Shown: positions 1 through 9,599, counted from the first letter of the stretch. The stretch: DNA of 64,000 nucleotides from Micrasema longulum (GCA_022494885.1 JAGVSM010000930.1:79983-143982), one strand, 5' to 3'. Translations and numbers: made by a program. Notes: generated from the letters alone by a model not told the origin.

Positions 1-136
1 TGCGTGCATGAGAAGATGTATGAATGTGAAGGAAGCAAAGGAAGTGTGCCAGGACAGAGTGGTGTGGCGTTCTATCCTCTCTGCCTACCCCTCCGGGGAA
101 ATGGCGTGATGGTTAGTTAGTTAGTTAGTTAGTTAG
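1..136 (+). mobile_element. LINE-D non-LTR retrotransposon, 3' end with (TTAG)n tail
   Basis: The window opens inside the last codons of a reverse-transcriptase ORF. Frame 2 reads through RACMRRCMNV, then VCQDRVVWRS, and ends SAYPSGEMA-stop at about 109. Six TTAG units (113-136) follow. The same C-terminus occurs on the minus strand at 45456-45734 and, diverged, at 36473-37306. The element continues beyond the left edge. Clade is uncertain (RTE- or Daphne-like). Confidence 0.8.
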
Positions 137-179
137 ATTTCTGGAGGCATTAATTTTCCCATCAGCATCTGTACCGTAA

Positions 180-312
180 GATTTTTTTAGTGCTGTGGGT
201 GTTTTCTGCAAATTGAGAAATGCCGTTTTAGTAATCAACACTATTTTCAAAAGGTGATTATTACGGTTTTTTTTATGAAAGCGGCTTTTTTTTTAGCATA
301 ACATATAACTTA
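180..312 (+). repeat. Segment Q, left part (interrupted by LINE-D)
   Basis: This stretch (gtgctgtgggtgttttctgc, atgccgtttta, atgaaagcggc) is paralogous to 51950-52070. The paralogue's continuation, from aattgacctta onward, is found here only at 1575-1690. The LINE-D copy between them therefore split segment Q. Confidence 0.65.
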
Positions 313-576
313 ATGTGAGATCAGTGTGAACGGAGATATTCTGAATCAGGTAGAAGAATTTGTGTATCTGGGAAGTATGTTTACTAGCAATGAAAAGACT
401 TAGAAAGATATTGAAAAGAGGGTGAGTGCCGGGAACAGGGTGAACGGTTCAGTAAAATCTACTTTGGCAAACAAATGTTTGTTGCAGGAGACAAAACTAA
501 CAGTTCACAATGGAGTTCTAGTGCCAACTTTAATGTTTGGGAGCGAAGTATGGAATTGGAAATATAATGATGAATT

Positions 577-828
577 TCAATTTTCAATTTTCAATTTCAA
601 TTTTATTTATTTATTTATATGTACATTACAAAATAGGATATCTTAATTCATACATATAGAAATAATTAAAATAATATGGTAAAATTAGGCATTTATAAAA
701 ATAACACATAAATATACATAATATCTAGAGAAAAATATGTTAAAATGGTAAGAGAATCTTGTAACGAAAAACTCCCTCAGAGTCGTGAAAAATGTCAACG
801 TCCAAAGTTATATTGTTCAATAAAAGTA
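577..828 (-). mobile_element. Nested LINE 3'-tail-like fragment
   Basis: An insert of about 250 bases separates two LINE-D blocks that are contiguous in the 44 kb copy. On the minus strand it ends in (TAAA)n followed by repeated TTGAAAAT units, as expected of a LINE tail. No protein motif is visible and the parent family is unknown. Confidence 0.5.
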
Positions 829-882
829 GGTTAAATGCTGTCGAAATGCGATCCCTCGGGCGAATGTGTGGTTAAACTATAA

Positions 883-1245
883 TAATATTTGTCTGATTTA
901 AAGAGCGCCATTTTTGTGAAAAATAACCTCAAGGGCACTTTACAATTGTATACCTAAACTTACATTCTAACTAAACTAAAAAGACATTATATTTTCAGAT
1001 TTAAAATTGAGGGTATGATAATCTAAAGAAGTGAGATTTTAGTTGGGATCTGAACTGACTGGGACTGTCGATGTTTCGTAAGTTTGAAGGCAATTGGTTC
1101 CAGGCAGAGGGGCAGGCAACGGCAAAAGCACGATCTCCAAATCTAGTGTTTGAGGAGCGCCGGATTTCGACAAGTTTTCCTTAGCCTGAATCAAATGCTG
1201 ACTTAAAAGTAGATTTTCTTTGACATGTATTTTTCCTGATGCACA
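883..1245 (-). mobile_element. L2-clade LINE, C-terminus and 3' tail, nested in LINE-D
   Basis: On the minus strand the segment encodes TRFGDRAFAVACPSAWNQLP and FRSQLKSHFF. This is the conserved C-terminal block of L2/CR1-group reverse transcriptases. It ends in the L2-type terminal hairpin pair: agcgccattttt at 905 pairs with cctcaagggc at 928. It interrupts LINE-D between codons that adjoin at 44.2-44.3 kb. Confidence 0.75.
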
Positions 1246-1573
1246 AATGTCGAGATCTGTGAACTATGTGAGGCTGAGACATGCATTATCGACAGAATCA
1301 AGAAAGGGGTGCTGCGTTGGTTCGGACATGTAAAGCGAATGGACAGCGAAAGAACGGCTAAAAGTATCTACGATGCGAATGTATGAAAAAAAACAAGGAA
1401 GACCAAGAAAGACATGGCACAATCAAGTCCATCAAATACTTGAAGATAGACCTATAAAAAGTAGGAATAATCGGCGTGCATGCATGAGAAGATGTTTGAA
1501 TGTAGAGACAGAGTGAAATGGCGTTCTATCTTCTCTGCCTATCCCTACGGGGAAACGGCGTGATGGTTTGTTT

Positions 1574-1690
1574 TTTTAGAATTGACCTTACTACGCCCGA
1601 AAACACTAATATTTAATTTTTTCAAAATTGTGGACTGACTGCTTCTTCATAACTACGTTCATGTGATAGATTCTAAAAAAGGTAATCTAG
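1574..1690 (+). repeat. Segment Q, right part
   Basis: The sequence agaattgaccttactacgcc to attctaaaaaaggt matches 52078-52220, where it directly follows the partner of 180-312. See the left part. Confidence 0.65.
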
Positions 1691-1756
1691 GCAGTTCATA
1701 TTTATATAAATGCTAAGGGTCTGACTTATTAAATTATTTAAAGTTTATTATGAATA

Positions 1757-2599
1757 CAGAAGAACTCCAATTACCTATTATCCAAACTCCGACTATCTGA
1801 ATCGCTGATTATCCAAATCGCAGTCATAACTTATTGAAAGTGTGAAAGAGAACGCGTCGAGGAAGAAGATGACATCAATGTCGAACAATACTTTTTTTAT
1901 ATATAATACGTTTTTCCCAATTCCTGTAGACAAGGACTGGATTGAACTCCCCGGGGAGCTGTTTGCATTAACATATTACAACAGAGATGAAGAACACTTA
2001 AGAGAAGGTATTATAAAAGTCTAGACATCTACAGGGCTTATGACCTGTCATTAGCTGGTTTAAGTGGCCAGTTTACACACTATGTAACATTTACCATTCT
2101 GCCCATATTTGAACATCTATATTCCTTCAATTTTTTCATCTGTTGAAGCTTGTGAAGCTAAAGAGCTGAAACCTTTATTTATGCGGGTGAGATTCATCTT
2201 GCTGAATCATTTCACCAACATACCAGGAAACGTCTTGAAATTTATTTTATCTATTTCTAGTGTGAGAAGTGGCCACTTAAACCAGTTAATAGCAGGTTAT
2301 AAGCCCTGTAGATGCCTACACTTCTATATCACCTTCTCTAAAATGTTTTTCGTCTCTGTTGTAATTTGCTAATTAATACATAATGTACAGCACTTGTAAC
2401 TACGCTTAACATGTAAAAGTGCTGCCTTTTCATTTAATAAATTAAAAGATCGTTTTATTTAAAAATTGTTTTTCATCCATTTTCAACAGAAATTAATTAA
2501 AATAGACAATTTTTTCTAAAAAAATTCTATTATCCAAATTTGTTTTGTATCCTAAAAGGGGTCCGGCACCTATTGATTCGGATAATTGGAGTTCTATTG
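1757..2599. mobile_element. pogo/Tigger-like DNA element with TA target duplication
   Basis: The ends are inverted: CAGAAGAACTCCAATTA at 1757 and the complement of TAATTGGAGTTCTATTG ending at 2599. Both are flanked by TA (1755-1756 and 2600-2601). CAG starts, TA duplication and repeated TTATCCAAA/TTATCCGAA-type motifs near the ends are typical of pogo/Tigger elements. No transposase is recognisable. The middle is occupied by a MITE-A copy. A related end lies at 10727-10778. Confidence 0.6.
1905..2385. mobile_element. MITE family A, near full copy nested in the pogo-like element
   Basis: The left half (attacaacagagatgaag, acagggcttatgacctgtca, ggtttaagtggcc, ttcacc-type block) is repeated inverted in the right half (ggccacttaaaccag, ataagccctgtag, tctctgttgtaatttg). 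This makes a large fold-back. The same sequence recurs more than ten times in the window, for example 8650, 18065, 23955, 34010, 41975 and 63565. No protein is encoded. Confidence 0.75.
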
Positions 2600-3140
2600 T
2601 AATACATTTTATACTCAACAAGTTTTCCTTTATATGTTTGCATTCTTTCCCGACGTTATGGATTGCATTACAGCGTTTATCATCAGAGATGATTGTTCAT
2701 CTGGGCCGCGATTATGAACGGCTATCTTCATCGGTATATACTGAGAAGGCAAAAACTAATTTCGATTATGTACGAAAGTGTGTATATTTGTATGGAAATT
2801 CAAAATATCTTCGTCGGTAACCGGTAATTGAACATGTTAAGAAAAAAAAATTGTAAATGTATTGTATTTTTTATACAGAAAACTTTTACTTTGTAGATGA
2901 AATTGAAGATAAATTTTAACTTCTCATCAGAATAAGTACCCTGGGCCCCGATTACAATGGGGAGTTAACATTTATCTTCAATTTTATCTACAAAGTAAAA
3001 CTAAGTTTTCGGTATGAAAAGCAGAAAATTTTATTTTATTTATTGTGGTTCACAAACAATAAACAATACATACACAAATGGTTACTATTATGCTCAACGT
3101 TTGTTTTTGTAAATTTATTGATAATTTTAAGTTACCAAAA

Positions 3141-3580
3141 TTTCACTCGTCCATGCACTTTGTAGCTGCCAGACGATTAGTAATCTAGCTTCAATAGGTA
3201 AATGTTATCAACTATCAAATATACAAATTTAGTTAATGAGGTCTAGAATTTCAACCGTCTATGCGCTCTGCAAGACTTGTTGTTATCTAACTTCTATTTT
3301 TATAAATTTGTTTGTTTTATATTTTTTTTAAATCTCTAAACTTTATTGTCAAACAAAAAATAAAAAATGTAAATAGGGCTAGATTTCTTATTGTCCATGC
3401 GCTCTGTGGCTGCAAGACGTGCTGTAATCTAGCTCCCGTATATCATTATTGGAGACGAGGAACAAGAATTCCAACCGTCCATGCGCTCTGTAGCTGCAAG
3501 ACGTGGTAGGGTATTTATTTATTGCACAGCGCCCTTGAGGTGATTTTCACTAAAACGGCGCTATATAAATTATCCAAATT
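3141..3580 (+). mobile_element. L2-type LINE 3' UTR with tandem repeats and terminal hairpin
   Basis: A unit centred on ccatgcgctctgtagctgca followed by agacg occurs four times (3150, 3258, 3395, 3480). Spacing is roughly 85-135 bases, and most units are followed by a taatctagct-like stretch. The array leads into an L2-type end: cagcgcccttgaggtga, then acggcgctatataaattatc (3556-3575). The same arrangement is found inverted at 21444-21800. No coding sequence is attached. Confidence 0.65.
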
Positions 3581-3794
3581 TATATATATGACATTGGTAT
3601 AATAATCACAAATTGTTATCTTAGATATTCTTCGTCAATTAAATGTGAACACAGCATGCACAAATTAAAAAAAAAAGTTTATAATAGATTTTTTTTAAAT
3701 TGGCTAGCTTAATTGAATTCTATGATTGTTATAAAAACTATAACAATAAAGCTTTACATTTTTTTTAACCTGACTAACATAAGTGACTATCTGA

Positions 3795-4255
3795 TTTTAT
3801 AAATTGCATTAAAGTATTCCTATATTTATTTCATGTGTCGTTAAAGATATCAATATCAGCATTACTTTCTACATTATTATACAATCTTAACATACGTGAT
3901 AATGCATTAAAGTGCGCCATATTATTATTGAAGGTTGGAAGATAAAATGTCGTGTACGATCTCAATCGCCGACTAGGGACATTTGGGGGTGCATTCTCTA
4001 AACAAAATGTAGAATCAACAAAACAATGAATTATTTTATAAAGATATATCAAGTCTAAAATCTGTCTCCTAAATTCCAACTTATCTAGACCAAAATGTTC
4101 TAGGCGCTGATCATAAGACTGAAGGGTTCTGCCCAGGTTACATTTAAATGTGAGGTTACGAAGAATTTTTTTTGCACAGATTAAATTAAATTAATGCGAG
4201 TTATGTAATGTGGTGACCAGACTACAGATCCAAATTCCAATTAGTACCAACTAAT
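3795..4255 (-). pseudogene. Jockey-like LINE reverse-transcriptase C-terminus, degenerate
   Basis: Minus-strand reading gives LEFGSVVWSPHYIT near 4250. After frameshifts it continues as an open piece of 82 residues (4079-3831) with PPNVPSRRLR and FNALSRMLRLYN. This is the layout of Jockey-clade C-termini and parallels the better copy at 53574-54092, which has LLEYASVVGSP and NIPARRLRNN. It is a 5'-truncated relic. Confidence 0.7.
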
Positions 4256-4494
4256 GAATTGTATAAAAAAAAATATCGATTATTTTTATTCAAAAGGTTT
4301 ACACATAGAATATGCATACATTTTTTTTCTTTTAAACGTGTTCAATTATAGGTTGCCGATGAAGATACTTTAAATTTTAATACAAATTTACTGATCTCCG
4401 TACACAAATATCGATTTTTCTTTATAGGCAGTCGAAGATAACTCTGTTAACTTCCCATTGTTGTCGGGGCCCTGGGCGGCCTGAAAATCTAGGA

Positions 4495-4830
4495 AATTTC
4501 CTCATCGTTATCATCAAACCCTTACTCGCACCTAACGGTGTATCCGGCGCTGAATGAGTTCAATATTGATAATTTGTTACAGTAAATAAGGTGATCAGTC
4601 TTATGCTTCAGGTGCCAATATTTTATTCTGACCCTCCCAGGAATCGAACCCAGGATATCCAACATAAAAAGCGTGGGCGCCAGCCACTTAACTACGAGTT
4701 GGACTTTCTACGCTAAATTTCCTTTTTAAGTTTTTTTACCTGCAGTAGCCATCGAGTGAAACACACTCGTCTGGGATTTTTGTTTTAGTTCACACACAGA
4801 TCTGTATTTTTCATTCCAGGACACAGAAAT
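4495..4830 (-). mobile_element. Compound tRNA-derived SINE (minus strand)
   Basis: On the minus strand a 5' module (4830-4740: gtgtcctggaatg, ctcgatggctactgc) is followed by a tRNA-like part. Its B-box-like motif is the complement of gaatcgaacccaggat (4643). The tail reads cctgaagcataagactgatc and then aggtgcgag. The same order of modules is seen at 34605, 48225 and 58205. No terminal duplication could be assigned. Confidence 0.6.
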
Positions 4831-4954
4831 CACAGTTTTTTTGTCGTTTTTCAAACTTCGTATTTAGGAAAAACATTCAAAGTGAATATCTATTTGTTTA
4901 AGAGCAAGATTCACCGTTTTTGTACTTGAAAATCATAGTCTAACATGTTAACTC

Positions 4955-5375
4955 TCAGGAGTGGTATTTTGGATCATCCCTACCCCCCTAGAGAGTGATT
5001 AATTTGATGTTTTTATAATCTTTTAATGCGATGACATTTTGCTTCAAATAATGGTCACACTCGTGATTAAACGTCAAATGGTGTATAAATCTGCTTAAAA
5101 AACGGAAATAAAACTAATGCGGTTTGATCAATTCAACCTAATTTAGTGTTTTAGGTAGTGCTTAAGGTCTCGACAATGTTTTAAATTAAAATCATAATGT
5201 TTGATTTCACGTGATTATATTTTTTGACGTTTAATCATCAGTCTGGCCATAAATGAAGCAAAAAATTAGCCGCATGAAAAAAATAAATATCCCCAAATTA
5301 ACCACTCTCTAGGAGATTGGTTAGAAAATATTCATTCGTAGAGAAGATTCATAATTGCTCCCCAGGATTTTGTTG
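4955..5375. repeat. Imperfect fold-back element
   Basis: The left arm (ctagagagtgattaatttga; ttgcttcaaataatggtcac; gtgattaaacgtcaaa) recurs inverted at 5210-5330 (tttgacgtttaatcatcag; ggccataaatgaagcaaaaa; aattaaccactctctagg). Arms are about 130 bases with a central spacer of about 120. No coding potential or clear target duplication is seen. It is probably an old MITE. Confidence 0.5.
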
Positions 5376-5483
5376 GACTTTATTGTTTCATGTCTTTCTC
5401 TGTTTTGCGCGGCTTCCGCGCCTATTTTTTCAAATGGAAATATAAACATTTGAGTTCTTAGTAGCGACCTTATTTCTTGTTAT

Positions 5484-5640
5484 ATGTGTAGTGGTAAAGA
5501 CACTTGACTCACACGCAGAAGGTTCTGGGCAAATCGAAATTCCCGATGAAAACGCAAAAATTAATTGTGTTATTCACCACTGTAAATGGGCCTCCTAGTG
5601 CTCCATCACAGATATTTATCACGACATATTTTTTAATCGC
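5484..5640 (+). mobile_element. tRNA-derived SINE (family 2), diverged
   Basis: A-box-like tgtgtagtggtaaagacact and gactcacacgcagaaggttc are followed by a tail with tattcaccactgtaaatggg and cctcc. The same tail follows a clearer head at 16860 and 58590. The B-box region (ggcaaatcgaaattcccg) has decayed. Confidence 0.55.
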
Positions 5641-5985
5641 GTCGATAATTACGGCTATTGTGATTGAGCTGTAGACTTATCGTGGTGCAAAAAAAACGCC
5701 GAAAATAATTTGTGCTAAAAAATAGGAATCAAGTTGTGGTAGAGTAGAATTTGAATCTTAAATCAGTAAGTACACACCACTTCCACAAGACGACAACCCG
5801 GTTAATTTTTACTTTCGATTCTAATGTATTTTTTTAAAGATGTCAATTAAAAAAAGAAAATTTTACAAAAAAAAATTGATGTGCATTACGTAATAGTACG
5901 TATTACATAATATTTTTTTAATTTAAAAGGAGTGCGGTGCATTGTTTTTCTGTCGCTCTCTCGCACTTCTTCCCCGTTAAGGGCG
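5641..5985. other. Unassigned AT-rich sequence
   Basis: No gene or repeat is recognised. It holds a short palindromic stretch of TACGTA/TATTAC motifs at 5885-5915. The LINE at 5986 begins directly after it. Confidence 0.5.
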
Positions 5986-6557
5986 TGCGACCGCAAATGC
6001 GCGTTCACTGAATTTAGATCGCCGTTTGCGTAAAGGTATAATAACCTTTTCTCTCGCCGTAGACGTAGCTGATCTAAGCGTAAGACGCCTGTCAGCTAGT
6101 TCATCTGGAATTCATAATTTCCTCAGATATTAAGCCAACAGAGTTTGTATTCCACCCTCTGTGGAAAACGTAACCAGTGTAATTCCTGAAGTAGTGGAGT
6201 GATATGACTGAACTTAAGGATTCCGAAAATAAGTCTCGCTACAGTATTTAATACAGACTGTAGGCGAGTCATTTTATTCATTGGTAGACCTGCGTAGATA
6301 CCATTACAATAATCGACTCTAGACACTACAGACGCATTTATTAATTGACGGGCGGCATCAACTGGCAAATTTTTGCGTATGCATTTGATTTTTCTCAGCT
6401 GGTAAAAGCATGAACTTATCGTTCCACTAATTTGAGCGTCAAGAGAAAGGTCAGAATTAAGGATAACTCCCGGTAGTTTAACGGTGGGTAAAGCGGTATT
6501 CCTTACATCTGGTAGTGCCGTATCCTGAATCAAATTCTGTCGTCTGGCTGAAGCCAC
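5986..6557 (-). pseudogene. L2-clade LINE reverse transcriptase, C-terminal part
   Basis: The minus strand has an open stretch of 144 residues, 6557-6123. It carries VKLPGVILNSDLSLDAQI, SSCFYQLRKIKCIRKNLPVD and ITPLLQELHWLRFPQRVEY. Downstream, to 5986, degenerate sequence matches the region that encodes ERAFAVAGPMAWN in the copy ending at 33273. It is truncated at both ends, so the catalytic motifs and 3' tail are missing. The two copies are closely alike over about 500 bases. Confidence 0.8.
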
Positions 6558-6596
6558 CCGTAGTCGTATAAACTTGAATGCTTTTCAACATTATTG

Positions 6597-6700
6597 TACT
6601 GCTCACTTAAGCCAATCAATGGCAAGGCATAAACCCTGTAAATGTCCAGATTTCCATATTCTTTTCAAAAAGGTCTTTCAACTGCTGAAAACTTTAAAAA
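6597..6700 (+). mobile_element. MITE family A fragment
   Basis: The sequence cttaagccaatcaatggcaa, ataaaccctgtaaatgtcca and gatttccatattcttttc matches the right arm of MITE A. It is truncated on both sides. Confidence 0.55.
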
Positions 6701-6716
6701 AACATATTTTTAGCCT

Positions 6717-6850
6717 AGTGGTAAATTCCTCTGGCGTTGTAATTAACAGGTTGGCGTGACCCAAAAACACGGGTTCGACATCCGGGTCCGTCACCTTGCA
6801 TTCTAGGACCCAAAAACGGGTCAAGGTCGCCACAAGGCATTGAACCGAAT
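6717..6850 (+). mobile_element. tRNA-like SINE fragment
   Basis: The head ctagtggtaaattcctctgg is followed by acgggttcgacatccggg, a good B-box match, and then a short repeat of gacccaaaaacacggg/gacccaaaaacggg. It is not a functional tRNA, because no acceptor or anticodon stem is evident. The family is unclear. Confidence 0.4.
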
Positions 6851-6927
6851 AGCCGTAAAATACTTTATTACCATATTTTAGTGGTGCGCGTAACTGGTCA
6901 CGATAATCGAATATTTCTATTATTCGA

Positions 6928-7260
6928 ATATGATTTATTTATTTTTATTTTATTTATTTATTTCAAAAAAAAATGTTATATTTTTCCTTTTCTATATGAG
7001 CACCTCACTGGGCATAACCTGTGTTAAGGCATTCCAAATTCAAATAGACGACTGTTTTGGTGGGGTGACAATCTCAAAGCAGTTTTCAGGACACAAATCC
7101 AGAAGCCATTTATAACAAATAAATTAAATTTATGTTTATTTGAAATAAGTTTTAAATCAAGAGGTAGAGTGTTGTAAATTTTGAGAGCAAAGCACACGTG
7201 ACTCCTCTGACCAAACGATGTTGTCATTTTAGGTGGCACAAATAGTTGTCTCTTTTTTTA
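6928..7260 (-). pseudogene. LINE C-terminus and (TAAA)n tail
   Basis: On the minus strand 7239-7024 encodes SFGQRSHVCFALKIYNTLPL and DLKLISNKHKF. This is the C-terminal block shared by L2/CR1/Jockey-type reverse transcriptases (compare DYIVPKIFNMLPLDMK at 56.2 kb). The frame ends at 7024. A TAAATAAA-type tail follows to 6928. It is a 5'-truncated dead copy. Confidence 0.65.
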
Positions 7261-7461
7261 TCTTGTTTCATAGATTGTATTATATTTACTGACACCATTT
7301 TTATGTGTGTGAACGAGAAGTCACAGTCTGTCAATGTCGGTTTCGACAAATCCTTTTGCTTTCAGGTAGTAAATACGCAAGCTTTATTCGTGCCAGTTGG
7401 ACTGCAAAAAGTTAAACTAAAAAAGTTTAAACTTAAATAAGTTCGGAATATATATTTTTAA

Positions 7462-8335
7462 ATATAAATTTAGAACCCTTGTATTTAGTAGCCTTACGTG
7501 TCATGTACAAGGCTAAGGTGCTCGAAAAAATTATTTATTCTTTATTGTTTATTAATAAATAATAAAATTGATTCTCCCAACCTACTTGAAAGACTTCCAT
7601 TCCGTGTGCCATCTAGACCGACGAGACAAAATCTTCTGTTTTTCACAGAAAACGCGTCAACAAACTATTTTAAACAATCTACAATACCTATAATATGTAA
7701 CCAATGTAACATTGGATTTACCGAGGCTCATATTTTTTGTGACAATGTATGTAAATTTAGGTAAAAAGTTGTAGAAATTTTGAGAGAAGCAGATATTTAA
7801 CTTTATTATACGCATATTTTTTAATTTCGTTTCTTTAACATTTATTATATTGAACATAATTTAAATTATTGTATTAAGTGTAAACAATTTTTTTGGTGTG
7901 TGCATGAGTTTCTTACACTAATATACAAATAAATTAGCAATATTTGTGTACATACTGTTTGTTTACCTAATAAAATATATAAATAATCAAATAAATAAAT
8001 AAATTATGTAAATGGGATGTTTGATCACTGATTTTGGTTTATTACCTTTATGAGTCCTATCACCATTGTTGCAAAGTCCAAGAACAATAGCGCGTGATTA
8101 CTACTTTTAACGACAGTAAGATTATGGCGTTGTAAATTGAAAAATGGGCACTGAACTAACAGATTTTCGATACTCTGTGAAGAAATATCATCGCATGGAC
8201 AATAGTCATCATACCTTAATTTAAACTTATATATGTAACTTCTCATTGCTCCGTGTCCGGTAAAGATTTGGGTCGCTTCGAAAGTATTTTGATGATGACG
8301 AAGAAAGTTTGCTGCGTTGGGAAAAACTTTTTATT
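7462..8335 (-). mobile_element. R1/I-like LINE 3' end, interrupted by another LINE
   Basis: Minus-strand protein 8246-8025 carries MRSYIYKFKLR, YDDYCPCDD and ENLLVQCPFF. This cysteine motif sits near the C-terminus of R1/I/Jockey-type LINEs. The 3' UTR end (complement of cttacgtgtcatgtacaagg, 7494-7513) is separated from the coding part by the 7535-8000 insert. A second copy, uninterrupted, is at 35848-36330. Confidence 0.75.
7535..8000 (+). mobile_element. Jockey-like LINE 3' end nested in the R1/I-like LINE
   Basis: The plus strand encodes ERLPFRVPSRPTRQNLLFFT in 7585-7645, similar to RLNIPTRYLRQNLLFHTNNH at 60.8 kb. It ends in (AAAT)n. The insert is bounded by the direct repeat AAATTAT at 7528-7534 and 8001-8007. 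The uninterrupted paralogue at 35890-35930 lacks it. All signs point to target-primed insertion of a 5'-truncated copy. Confidence 0.75.
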
Positions 8336-8419
8336 AATTTTACCAATATTATACTTTATATTTGGGATATATTATATCAAAGCTATACTGTCGGATTGAA
8401 TTAAGTCAACAGTATTTAC

Positions 8420-8640
8420 ATATTTTAAATATTTTTAAATATAGGTGCAATATATGTTGATTTAAAATTGTATGCTACACCTAGAATAACGATTACTCTT
8501 TCAAAGCTTTAAAAAAAAAAAATAAGGAAATTGTGGGAAAAATAATGCGTTGAAAGAATAAAAAAGCTTTAATTGCGATTATCTTGGACTTTGTTTTTAT
8601 GACTAAATGCATTGTTAGTAAAGCCTCTTTATTATATTTT
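8420..8640 (+). repeat. Repeat family S
   Basis: Shared with 24760-24965: acctagaataacgattactc, ttcaaagctttaa, gttgaaagaataaaaaagct and agtaaagcctc. A MITE-A copy is adjacent at both loci. No protein is encoded. Confidence 0.6.
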
Positions 8641-8649
8641 TGAGTCTAA

Positions 8650-8905
8650 TAAATGTGATTCAACTCCCTGGGAAATTTTTAGTATTGACATATTACAACA
8701 GAGATGAATAACATTTTATCGAAGGGAATATATAAATCCAGGCATCTACAGGGCTTATGACCTGTTATTGGTTTGAGTGTTCACTTTACACACTTTGTAA
8801 TATTCACAATACTGCGTATAATTAAACATCTATATTCCTTCAATTCTTTTATTTGTTGATGTTTGGGAAGTGAGAGATCAATAAAGGTTTCAGTTCTAGA
8901 TACTT
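8650..8905. mobile_element. MITE family A
   Basis: This copy reads gattcaactccctgggaaat, attacaacagagatgaataa and acagggcttatgacctgtta, then the central ttccttcaattcttttattt. The right arm is mostly lost after ataaaggtttcagttcta. Confidence 0.65.
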
Positions 8906-9317
8906 TCAGTATAATTTGTTCATTTATATGTCGGTAACGATTATTTAAGTACTGGTATTTTTTATCAATCGGGTATTTTTATACCTGGTTTTGAGTTGAT
9001 CGATTATGTTCAACAACCGATTATTCTCATCACTAGTTTGTATAATGCCGTGAAATATTGACCGAGTCACCCGGACCGCTAGGCGCCTAGTGCCGTAACG
9101 AAGCTACTCCAAAAACATGTTTGGCCGAAACTTGTTTTGAAGGCGTTAGTTGCATGCATAATAATATAACAGATGTAAATAATTAAACACAATAATGAGG
9201 TTACATTATATTATATCTGACTACAAACCCGTCATGAACGAAAAAACAAAACAAAAAAGTCATGAATTGGAAAAATTAGTTTGGTGTTTCATGGTATTTT
9301 TTTCATATTAGTACCCT
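8906..9317. other. Unassigned sequence
   Basis: No gene or known repeat is recognised. A short GC-richer patch at 9060-9110 contains ccgctaggcgcctagtg, itself partly palindromic. Confidence 0.5.
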
Positions 9318-9562
9318 AAGCTAGGGTTTCCTAGGACAGCGGTGCCCGTATTTTAACGGCCGTCGTGAACGGTGATGCAGTGGACAGCCGTCGTAACGGT
9401 GACATGAGTGTGGTCTTCTAGGAAAACGGTGTTATCAACATCATTTAACACCGTTTTCCTAGGAAACCACTCTCTAGTCGACGTTACGACGGCTGTCCAC
9501 TGCATCACCGTTCACTACGGCCGTTAAAATACGGGCACCGCAGTCCTAGGAAACCCTAGCTT
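9318..9562. mobile_element. Palindromic Harbinger-type MITE, copy 1
   Basis: Nearly the whole element is one inverted repeat. AGCTAGGGTTTCCTAGGAC at the left meets its complement at the right. The arms run through acggccgt, gtgatgcagtggacagccgt and accgttttcctagg. It is GC-rich against its surroundings and has no ORF. The second copy at 30681-30923 is flanked by TAA, the PIF/Harbinger signature. Confidence 0.8.
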
Positions 9563-9599
9563 TACCTACAAAACAGACATTAACATTGAATAATTTCTT

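Larger units (their letters stand above)
313..1573 (+). mobile_element. LINE-D copy, 5'-truncated, broken, with two nested fragments
   Basis: LINE-D reverse-transcriptase sequence appears in three blocks: 313-573, 829-882 and 1246-1573. They encode in order the VNGDILNQVEEFVYLGSMFT region, the LNAVEMRSL region, and the LRWFGHV and SRNNRRACMRRC regions. The third block ends with the usual 3' terminus (ggggaaacggcgtgatgg) and a T-rich tail, tttgttttttt. Stops and frameshifts are present, for instance TAG at about 400. The blocks are separated by inserts at about 577-828 and 883-1245. The element is dead and starts well downstream of the catalytic YADD motif. Confidence 0.8.
2702..4477. repeat. 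Repeat family G, fold-back ends enclosing younger insertions
   Basis: Two left-type ends (gggccgcgattatg at 2702; ccctgggccccgattacaat at 2940) face a right-type end on the other strand (tgttgtcggggccctggg at 4460-4477). Within it, 2876-2920 and 2970-3016 form an inverted repeat with about 45-base arms (gaaaacttttactttgtaga and its partner). Another fragment lies at 17886. The space between holds an L2 tail and a Jockey-like LINE end, so the region is composite. Boundaries are approximate. Confidence 0.45.
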
